A stretch of DNA of 64,000 nt from Nephrocerus scutellatus (Eukaryota; Arthropoda; Insecta; Diptera; Pipunculidae). Within the stretch, counting starts at the first letter, position 1. Each line of letters begins with the position of its first letter. The translations under genes and the position numbers were made by a program. The notes under the pieces were generated by a model. That model worked only from the letters and a program-made list of their open reading frames with translations. It had not been told where the DNA came from and did no database searches. The DNA lies in contig OX352763.1 in NCBI GenBank assembly GCA_947095585.1, positions 118,027,908 through 118,091,907 of the forward strand, read 5' to 3'. Shown here one piece after another: positions 27,301 through 39,300 of this stretch.

Positions 27301-30300
27301 ACACACCGCAAGCAGCGGTAGTTATACCCAATTTCATTTAATTTCCTCTTTAAGATATTTATTTGTTTAACTTTTATTTTGCTGTAAAATATTTGCCGAA
27401 ACCACCAACACTTAAAGCGATTTTAATTCGATTTGCAAACAACCTTCAAGAGCACAGCAAAATGTGCAATTTACGAACGTTCTTTAAAGGACACTATCAA
27501 GGCAATATATGTATATATATATATATATAGTATATCCTGTATATCCATCTATGTATACTGCTTTGACAATTGCTTTTTTCTGGTAAGCAGAAGCTTAAAG
27601 CATTGCATAGTTATTCGAGATGGATAATAAATTAAAAAGACATTTATTTCTACCAACAGATACAAACTTAAGTGATATCACTAATATGTATGTTGTGTGT
27701 ACGAGTACTATCGTCAGCAGTTGCATCCACATCCAGCTCTGAATCGTGTCCATGGCAGTTGTGCAAAGTACTGAATACTCTATAGAAATATATGAGCAGT
27801 GCACAACCACCTGGTGTACCTGGATTATCAGTAAAAAAATGAAATGAACCTTACCGCAGTTAACGTGGCAATAAATTCTGCTATGTCCTAGAAGGGATTT
27901 TCCAAAGGATTCAGATAATCTGGCAGAATAATAATTGATATCTCAAAGCAGTTGTTTGTTATATTGTTGTGGCAATATATAGGAAAATAACATCTCTTTT
28001 TCAATTAATTTAATATCCTGAATGGAATGTGAGCGATACCGCAACACACTAGCGGTAATTGCATTTAAAAGAGTTATCAATTAAATGATTATGGCAAACA
28101 AAATGTGCTTCAAAGGGAACATAATTGCAGCATACTGGTACTGCATGATCGTAATTACTTTTTGTTGCCACAAAATTTAATTTAAAATTTCCCTCTGTTG
28201 GGTGAAATGGCAAAAATTTATTTCGGTAAAGTGTTAATTTTCCCATGACATTGACATGACCTATGGAATGAGCAGGTCAGCTTGTCAAATTTTTGCGGCT
28301 TTGTTAGTGTGGTGGGTATTGTGTTCTGAATTAACATATTAAACCTAGCAGGGAAAGAATACCTTTGCATTTGTGGAATTTGATTGGAATTTTTATAATT
28401 TGTCCCAGATGCTTCCACTCTTATAAAGCTTGGCTATTTTTTAGGAAGGCGACAAGAGGAGATGTCTGTGAGCTTGTACTGCTACAGACGACAGCCTTGG
28501 GTTTTGGCAGAGTTCAATTCTACTCTTATTTTGTCCAGTTCATAAGATACCTTGCTTAACATACGTTGTCTAGAAGCTTAAACCGGACTTCGGTTTAGAA
28601 CGAAACATGATGATGGTGAGAATAAATTTACGAAGAGGAGTGACGTTCCTCAAACTTATATGAGAAGCTGGGAGGACTGCCATCAGCAAAAGTATGAATT
28701 GAATTAGAAGTTCAAGACATAAGATCATAAATGAAAACGAGAAAGAGTGTCTGGGACGAAACAGAGCCCTGAGGTTCGGCAGAGTTAATATTGTGGAGGG
28801 ACGTTCTTTAAACTTATATGAGAGCATAATAGTGCTGTCCTTAGCAAAAGAATAAACTGAATTGGAAGTTGTAGACATGAGATCATTATTGAAAATGAAA
28901 AAGAGTGTCGGGAACAGAACAGAGCCCTGAGGTATGCCAGAATAAGTATTGTGGAACAAAGTTCCTCAAACTTATATGAGAGCCTGAAAGTGCTTTCGTC
29001 AGCAAAAAAATTAACTGAATTATTAGTTGTAGACATGAGATCATTAATAAAATGAGAGAGTGTCAGAGACAGAACATAGCCTTGAGCTACGCCAGAATTA
29101 ATATTATGGAGGCACGTTCTTCAAACATATATGAGATATACTTACAGTGCTGTCCTCAGCAAAAGAATAAACTCAATTGGAAGTTGGAGATATGTGATCA
29201 TTAATGAAAATAAGAAAGAGCGTTGGAGACAGAACAGAGCTCTGAAGTGCGTTAGAATTAATACTGTGGAGGAACATTCTTCAAACTTATATGAGAGACA
29301 GACAGTGTTGTTCTCAGCAAAAGAATAAGCTAAGTTAGAAGTTGTAGAAATGAGATCATAAATGAAAGTGTTGGGGAGACAACAGAGCCCTGAGGTACGG
29401 CAGAATTAATATTGTGGAGGGACGTTCCTCAAGGATTGATCCTGAGGCCTGTCCCCAGAAAAAGAATAAACTGAATTAGAAGTTGTAGAAATGAGATCAT
29501 AAGTGAAAACTAGAAAAAAGTGTTGGGGACAGAACAGAACCCTTAGGTATGCCATAATTATTATTGTGGAGGAAAGTTCTTCAAACTGAAAGAAGAGGAA
29601 AGGGTGCTGGGGACAGAATAGAGCCCTGAGGTACGCCATAATTAATATTGTAGAGTAACGTTCTAGTTTGGCCCTAGGTTATTTCCCTATTATAGTAGCC
29701 TTTATTCCGAAACCGGGCAAAAGGGACTATCACTAGCAAAAAGTTTCAAGCCAATCAGCCTTTAATCATTTGTGCTGAAAGGTCTTGAACGCTTGGTTGC
29801 GATATATATTAGATCGAATGTATTCAGAGCAAATCCCTTAAACATAAATCAGCTCGCCTATCAACGGGGGAAATCCTTTGAGTCTGCTCTTCATGATCTT
29901 GTTTTAAGGATTGAAAAGAGCATGATAGGCGGAAACTTCACTATTGGGGTGTTTACTGATGTTGAGGGAGCTTTTGACAACGCTACCTTTGACTCGATGT
30001 GCAACTCTACTGAAAGTCATGGGGTGGAACCACCCTTAACCAGATGAATTCACTACATGCTGCTTGTTCAGACAGTCCCCTCTGTCGGACGATGTATGGA
30101 CGATAGAGTTACAGTCGAAGTGGCTAGACGATGTCCACAAGGTGCAGTCCTTTCGCTGCTTCTGTGGTGCTTTGTTGTCGATTCTTTGCTAGAAGAAGTT
30201 GGTCGATTGGACATACATATACAAGCCTATGCGGATAATGTAGATCTTATATCATTTAATTAATCCGTCAAGGCCGCCTGTATAAATCTACATCATCATC

Positions 30301-33300
30301 ATCATTCATAGAGTGGGACGAACCTGGCTTTCTTAGCTTTCGCCATTAAGCATCCTTTTTGATCTATTTCCATTTAGTGGTCCTCTCTTCGAGGGTAAAC
30401 CGTAAGCCCCCGCGTTGCATCCCCAGAACGAGCTGGGTCCTCAACCACAGTTGTCCTTAGACCAATCAAACCTGGTCTGTGGACACGGAAACTACCGCGG
30501 TACCAACGCGACCATGGTGAGGTCTGCCATCAACGGACTTAGTTCGTTCAGTATGAGGGTCTGGGGTAAAGAAAAGCCAACCCTGGCTTGGCACATCGTC
30601 CGGAACCTCGAGTCCCATCATTTGCAGACTAGGATTGCATCTTATCATAGGCCGCCTATGATAGAAACTATTCCAGGCCCTTCATTCTGTACCATTGTGT
30701 ACGAAATGAGCTACTACAATACGATGTAAATACGAAGAGTCGCCCATTAGGTTCTTCTAGCCAGTACCCCACTTCGAGTCCCAAAGTACGAAGACATTGC
30801 CCATAAGGAGCATACTCTAAGTACCCGCGGCTAAGATGCAATTGGAACCCCCTCGGGGACAGACTGCTCTGAATAGAATGGATAACTGGTGTGACAGAAA
30901 TGGACTACCTGTAAACGCGAGCAAAACTACTGAAGTTTTATTTACTCATAAGCATAAATTCGATGATCTTATTCCTGCTGTTTCACTTTGCCAATTTCTA
31001 CGGCAGTCAAATATCTAGAGAGTTATTAAATTCTAGATTGCAAAATGAAATGGAAGATGCATCAAAAGCTCAGTTTATCTTCATTCAATGCAAAAGAATC
31101 ATGGGCGGTGAGTCCGAAATTGGTACTCACCTATACGGGCTGTTGTTTGGTGGCCAAACACTTCGCTGAAAATGGCTAAGAGGACACTAAACAGTCGAAG
31201 ATGAGAGACATGATGGCGCGAAGGCGTAGTTAAAGCCCTGATAGGACCTATATCCACCTGTGTGTCGATATAGGTCCTAATAAGTAAGTAAGTAAGTAAG
31301 TGAGTATCTTAAGGCATTAAAAAGCTTTTACAAGTGATACTATCAACATACTAATATTGGCAACACTAATATTGAGTTATAAGCCTTTAAGAAAACCATA
31401 TTCAGGTTAAACCTAAGGCATGAAAAATACCTTCCAAAAATAAAAAAATCCTGTTCTATTCTCATAGAATTCAGCATCATACGTTTTGAGCGGTAATACC
31501 GGCGGCGCCCTGCACACTTGATTGCCAAATTAAATTAAAAATTCTGAACAAAAATATCCCGGTGGTTACTATGCTTGTGTTTACGAAATGAAAAGCAGCA
31601 CATCAACAACAAACCACCAACGGACAAACTTAACCGGAAATTGCTGCCAAAATTCGCCATCACATCGAATTATTTATTCTCCGGCAACAGCATCACCGTG
31701 CCATGAACTTGTCGTTGGCACGTCATTCACCCCCGCATTTCAAAACATTTCGCGCAATTTGGCGGATAACTTCAAAACCATCAATATAAGAATGAGGACG
31801 AGGCAATGCTCTACCACTTTGGATGGATAATTAGAGTTAAAATATCGGATTAGTCCTGCATTCAAAAGCCTCCATTGCGCTTTGTCCTATATGTTGCTCG
31901 GCATAGAGTGCTTGATAAATTACTCTAATTCGAGTCGAGAATATGAGGAACCGTTGTTGTTGTTGTGCAATCTAACATTCCCACAGATAATGTGGACATC
32001 GATATATCGCCGCAGCCATCCATATGTGAGCAAAAATGCTCGTTTGATTACGGAATTCGTTGGTTTTGATTGGAGCATAATTGCAACCGACAGATGGCTG
32101 TGAGTGCGTGTGTGTGAGTGGGTTGGCAAAATTAGTAGGTCACGTAGGTTTAATTATTGAACAGGAAGAGGGTATCACAATCTGAATTACAAGTTAGGTG
32201 CTCGTTACCATTACGAGGGTACTTTTCGGGTTAACATGAGTTGTTTATCACTTTAAATGGATGAAATCGGAATAGGCTTACGCTGTACATGTACATGTGC
32301 TTGGAAGGGATAATAAGTGTCAAATTGACAGTTGATAAAATGTAGCATACACTGGGGTATTTAGCTTACGTTTACATTATGCGGACATCCAACTAATTCT
32401 TAATCAATTGTGTGTACTTACTGTTCTTTTTGTACAGCAAAATTTCAAATTGATCCTGTTGCTGACTTTCCAACGTGTACTCCAGTCGGGCCACTGTCTC
32501 CTTGTCTGTCAACTCACCGTACATGAAGCCACATCTGTAATTAAATATATAGCGATTATTAAATGGAATCAGATTTTGAGAGGATCGAATTTTTAAAGCT
32601 CGCCATCAGGATTTAGATAATCTTATATCTAAGCGAGATTTATATATTAAATAGGGACCCAAAAAGACCATCAAAAGACCTTCAGTCAAAGGATCATCAT
32701 AAAAATACCCCCAAAATACTCCAAAAGACTCAAAAAAGACTCTCAAAAGACTCCACAAAAGACTTCCTAGAAGACCACCGAAAGACGCTAAAAAGACTGC
32801 CAAAATACCCGCAAAAGACCACAAAAAACCCTCGAAGGACCCTCACGAAAAACCCGAAAGACCCTTAAAAGACCCCTAAAAGACAATCAAAAGACTCACA
32901 AAAGACCTTCAAAAGACCCCCAGAAGAAACCCAAAAGGCCATACCGAATTTCATACGAATCGGTCCAGAAACGGCTTAGTCCCCATAATTCTAGACCTTA
33001 ATTTTTATAGACTTAAAAGCCTCCTATGATAGCATAGCCAGGCTAGTACTTTATAAAGCAATGGGAGAATTCGGCATCCCAAATAAACTGACACGACTAT
33101 GTAGGTTGACCGTGACCAATGTTATAAGCCAAGTAAAAATATTCGGATCACTATCAAGCCCATTCAACATCTATAACGGGCTCCGATAAGGGAATGGACT
33201 GGCATACTTCCTCTTCAACCTGGAGTTGGAAAAAGTGATCCGAGACTCTGGCGTAACGGCGACAGAAACAATCCTATAAAAGTCTATTCTTATATTGGCT

Positions 33301-36300
33301 TACGCAGACGCCATTGACTTCGTTGGTAGAAATCCAAGAGCTGTACAGTAGTAGGTTGAAGGGGACGAACTCGCGCTTTCGCCAGCTTTCGCCATTAAGC
33401 ATTCTCGGTACTATGTTCCCATCTAATGTTGCCCTCTTACGATAGTAAACCTTACAGCCCCACGATACGTCCCCTAGTACGACACTGGATCCACACAAAA
33501 GTTGTCCTAGTCCAGGCAGTCTTTCAAAGAGGTCCACCTGGTCTCTCAGACACGGTTTACCCGTTGGGCAAGACAACTCCCGTGGTACTAATTGAACCTT
33601 GGATGAGGTATGACATGAATGGCGTTAGTTGTTGCCGGTATTAGTGCCTGGGCGATTGCAAAGCAGACCCTGGCAGCACGTCCGGAACCTCGTATCCCAT
33701 CATTTGCCACTAGGATTCCCCAAATCCTAGGCAGCCCGAGATAGAAACTATCCCAGGCACCAACGCTATTGTATGGTAGGAAACTTAATGCTTAAAAAAT
33801 CCGCCCATTCTGACAATTTTTAACAAAGTCCCCTGCCACTATAGTCTACCGAGTAAGACCAAGTTTCAGACTTATAATAACCAGACAGTTAAGTAAGATA
33901 CAGCGGCCCCCTCTGGGAATCATCCCAAGAGCTGTACAGGAAGCTTTCATCTAGATCGAGCAGGCGGCACGAAATCTGGGGCTGCAGAAATACGGAAGAA
34001 ATGTGCGAACGGTTTCTCAGTGGCCAACAAAGCCTACTTTAGTCTGTCAAGACTCTTCAAAACCAGGAATTTAACCATAACATCCAAGCTGCTGGTGTAT
34101 AAGACCATGGTCAGAACAGTACTTGCATATGGATCCGAGACTTCGGTGGTTAGCAGAATGCATTCTGACCCCTTAGCCGCATTTTCTTACGGAAAATCAT
34201 TGGCCCCGCATGTGAGGAAGGATTGCGGAGTTTTTAAAATGATGAGATCTACGAGTGTTATCGCGATGTCGACATCGTGAAGAGAATTCATTAAGAGAAC
34301 CTAGCTCGCATGACCGAAAAGGATCCTGTTTGGAAAATTGTTTGCGGTATCATTAATGGAACACGACATCGACGCCAGGCAAAGGCTACGCTGGAAAGAT
34401 GGCGTAGACCAGAACGACCAGATTTTAGGGATCGAGACTGGTGGAGAGATTTTTTGCGGGAGGCCGGGGGCGCACCCCGGTTATACAAGAACCAAATACG
34501 ATGATGAAGTTCAAACATGTTCAAGATGTTTTGCCATATTCCTCAGATCAGGAAGGCCATCAGATATCAATGACGAACTGCTGCGAAATATAATCAGGAC
34601 GAATCCCACATTACCCTCCATAAATTTGGCATTCAAAATTGGACTTCATCAGAGAAATACCTTGTTTCACAACAAAATGCTTGGTTTTGTGCTACAACAC
34701 AAATTAACCGAGATATAGATAGGAGTGGATAAAATTTCGGTATGTTCTTCAAATCGTGCTCTTCACAAAAAATACAGGGCAGCTTGCAGAGTTGGAAGCA
34801 GTTCGGAAACTTTACCTCCTCCCTCATATTCTCTTGATATTGCATCATCTCACTACCAGCTTTTCAAGTCGCTGCAAAACTTTATTGATCGAAAGAAGTT
34901 ATGTGGGTGTCCAAATGGCAGTGACGGACAATTTTGCCTCCAAAAGGGAAGTATTATTTTACAGCGGATTGGATAAGCCCTTGGCAAACAGTTTTAACCC
35001 ACAAAGAAAGTTATAGTTTGGATTAAATTTTAAATAAAAATTGAAACAGAATTCTTTTGTTCAAAAAAAACACCACAGAACTTCACTTGCAATAATATTT
35101 GGTGTCATTGCACAATAAGGCTCCACGGCTCTATCCTACGCCTTCACTCTCATTGTGGGTTTAGTTTTAAAAACGAGATTCCTGTGCTTACTGTGCAAGT
35201 GAATGCGGACAATGGGCTTCCGCCGGATTAAGTAACAGCTTTACTTTATACGATCACAGATAATTTACGTCGTGAATAAAACTTAAGTGCGAAGCTCATA
35301 AATTACAAAATCCACCTCAAAGTGACATGTCAGTGGCAATAAATTTTGCCACAGTAACCGTAATGTGAATAAAATTCAACCAACTTTCACCTTAATGAAT
35401 AAGTAGACCAAGAAAAGCAACAACAAAAACACAGATGCACCTCTCCCAGTTTTCCCACTCGATAAATCACATTGATCGCACAGCTTCCTTTAATGACACC
35501 ACAATCCGTCGCAGTTAATTTTAAGGACGACCCCAAAATAAAATAAATTGCTCAGCCTGCTGCAATAGTCGTGTTCTTAAGCTTCCTTCTCTTGACCATT
35601 TCCTCTTTCAGGGTCAATTGTCGTCATCTTTATCATCACCATCTTACTCGTATTGGGTACACTTGTCACAATACTCGTACGCGAGTATATTTGGGTCTTT
35701 GTTCTGGCGCATTGAATTGCTCAGCATATGGAATTTTAATTACCATACGAGAGAAGCACCATCACCACACCAACACCACCCCAACAGAAGGACACTTCAC
35801 TTAAGATGCAGTGCAATATCGAAACTAAAACTGAAGCCTCTTCCTGAGCTGACTTGCAAGTGTACACGTATATCTGTACGCGAGTATGTATTTCTATAAA
35901 TTCGAGACGTTTGCAAAATGTCAAGTGTTTAAGTGGTAAGAAGAAGCGTGCCGCATGTGACAATCTGTTGTTTCCAACAACACTTTTACTGAGTGCATAT
36001 AGACGAGTTGTTCGGATGAATGATAGAACGATGAGTTGATGGATCATACGGGCGGGTATGGGTTATAGGAAGACACCACGTATCTTTGCTATTTCGGTGT
36101 TAATTAAATTTCAATTTTATCCGAGAGAAGAGGAGAGAGAATAGTGCGAAAAGGACGAAAAAGAGCTAAGTACAATGCACGACTAATTTGGGCAATTTGG
36201 AAGGTAAAACATTGGAAGGATGGCGTAGACCGGGACGCCCAGAGATTGCCAAACTAGATGATATCGGGTCGTCGAAATTGAGGTACACTAGAGCGACTTT

Positions 36301-39300
36301 TTTAGTGCAGCACCGTAATCTTGTTGTAGAGCCTAATATAATTGTGATGATGTAAGATGAAGAACGCAGCGCAATTGAGGGTGCTGTCTGGGAAAAGAAC
36401 CCTAAATAAGATAATCTTTTACTTATTCTAAGTATAAGATCCTTTTATGTGAATAAAAACTCCTGCAGGTTTAAGAAGGGCTAATCAGTTGAGAAAAGAT
36501 ACTCAAATTCTCTGAGTCCATAAAGAGCAGCTATGCTGGAACGTGACAGTCCAACACCGAGTGAGACCCTTTCTCCCCTTTTATAGAACACTCGCAGCTT
36601 ATTTTCTCTGTCAGTGGATTTAGAAAACATCATCATCATCATATTTGGCTCTACAACCGGGGTCCGGTCCTGGCCTCCCGCAAAAAGTCTCTCCACCGGT
36701 CCCGATTTTAAGCCGATGTCATCCAGTTTGGCATCCCTAAACTATGGGCGTCCTGGTCTACGCCATCCTTCCAGCGTAGGTTTGGCCGACCTCGCTGTCG
36801 TGTTCCATAAATCCTTAGAAAACATAGTACACTTTTTTTGGGGCTGGCCTGCGTTTTAATTACAGGGGCCATAAGAACTTGCCCCATAGCGGGAATGGAG
36901 GCAATCCTTGGGATTCTCCCACTACACTTAGTGGTAGAGAGCAAATCCATGGAAACCAAGTTACGTTTGAGCAAGGCAGGCTGCGTCACGGACAGCAGGA
37001 CAAGGGGGATATTAGAACCACTTACCAACCGGATTCCTATAGCGAGCATGCCGTTCAATAACATGGTGCAATGAGCACCAAGAAGGAATTCAGGTCAGAA
37101 ACTGAATACCAGATACATCCGGGTGCCATAAAGTGGTATACGGATGGATCAAAGAAGGCAGAAGGCACGGGTGCTGGAGTATATGGGCCACGAATCAAAC
37201 ACTCCATATCGATGGAGATGCACCCGAGTATATTCCATTGAAAGATGAGCTCACTTCAATCTGGAAAGGAGCTACATGAGGCAGGAAATAGCAATCATGA
37301 CAGACAACCAAGCTGCTTTAAAAGCTCTAGACGCATTCCACGTTACAACAAAACTGGTGGAGGAATGCAAGGCGAAGCTTAACAGGCTTGGTGAAACCAA
37401 CAAACCAATGTTTATACTAAGTGCCGGAAAACACCGGCATAGAAGGCAACGAAGCTGCGGATAGGCTCGCGAATTAAGAAGCAGAAACTCCGCTTGTAGG
37501 GGGAAGAGATACGCAGTATGGGTAAGGCAGCCGCTTCCGAAAGATGACAGAATCTCCCAGGCCTACGGCAAGCAAAGGAAATGTTTGGGAACTATAACCC
37601 AAAGAGGTCCCGCCAAATATTGGGACTAAGTAGAAGTAATATAAAAATTATTACGGGTTTCATTGCTAACTGAAGGGGCACCTAAAGAAGTTAAAAATAG
37701 AAGAGGATGGAAGCTGCAGACTCTATGGGGAAGCGGAGGAGACCCCATGGCATCTACTCAACGAGTGCGGAGCAACGATCCGTCAGAGAAGAGACCACTT
37801 GGGAATCATGCAATCTCGGAGTCTGTGCGACATTCACTAAACCCGCTCCATATTATTGGATTCTTAAGAAGCATTGGTATAGACGACGTGCTATAGGGAC
37901 GGGCATGCACTGGCTCTATAGCACTAGTCAGGGGGGAGCGCAATAGATCCATATGGGTCGCAGTGCTACAACACCCCATTTATCATCATCATCATCATCA
38001 CATCCTACATTTTGCATTTACAGGATCTGCATTACGAGACCTACGTCGCAAGTCGATTAACACTTAAATGGAATATCATATGTTTTGCTATGCACTTTTG
38101 AATATGGTAATGAATTTGCGGGTTAGTGTGTGTGCCTATGCCCCATTAAATATGTATTTTATTTTTATGGATACATACGATGCATATAACAAAAAACAAG
38201 AACAACAATAGCTGCTAAATGGAACACAAATGAAAAATTAAACTGAATAATTAATTGGCATAGCAACAAAACAGAAAATAAATGATAAGACCCATCTGAC
38301 CACCAGAAGCGATTATATTTTAATATACATGATATGAGAACATACATATTATTATGTATTGTAGAGTTCTATGTATGTTCTCCTATCATAGAGTATATTT
38401 AAGCACTTGTGCATATAAACATTGCCTTGTGTAATTTCAATTATTCATTTAATTTAAATCGACATATTATAAATGTTACGGGTCAGTATAACAATCGAAT
38501 TAAATTATTAACAATTCGTTTGGCTGGTATTATTGTATAGAAATGCCATAGGAATTGTACAAATAATTGCAGTTGGCCATAAAGAGGCAGGATGGTCCTA
38601 TCTAAATCGATGCATTCGATTATAGAGATTATCGCCCTCTTGTTGCAACAGACTACCGGACTATCCCCTCATGACGTTTGTTCCTTCCATTTATCTAAAG
38701 TCGAAGCGAATTTGAATTTCATTAGCAATACGTAGGTAACAAAAAACTATGCAGTCAGGAAAAAAGCAATTAAATCAAATCAAATCTTCAATCAATCTTC
38801 AGCCCATTATTGAATTTAATGATCGGATGATTTAATAATTTTGTGCTGCAATCAATACGGTTGGAACAACGGATCTTTTCTCAAGTCTCAAAGTCTCTGA
38901 ATCTCAAATACTCAGACACGGTGTCCCACCTCTCGCAAAAGTCTGACAAACGTCCGAGAGTAATATCTTGTCACGGATAGGAGACAGATATCATCGGCAT
39001 AGTCCAGGTCTTCTAGGCGGTGAAAACCATTCCATGGCAAACCCGATGGAGTACGGGTTACTATTTTCATCAGCCAGTCGATGACAATTGTGAAAAGCAA
39101 TGGTGAGAGGGTGCAACCTTGCTTGACTCCCGAGTAGATCTTGAAAGGTGTACTTACTGCATACTAAAAATAGGCACTGAATTAAAATTAAGCACTTTTG
39201 AGTAGCATACTTTTAGGCTGTAAGATTTATTAGATTATTTGAAATGTAGCCGCCTGTAAGTTTAAATCACTATGTACTGTTAAACTGGTTTGTGCGGTTT

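Noticed and set aside
30415..30729. 104-codon frame in repeat D
   Set aside because: It is not conserved in the second copy at 33349-33924, where the frame is broken and different.
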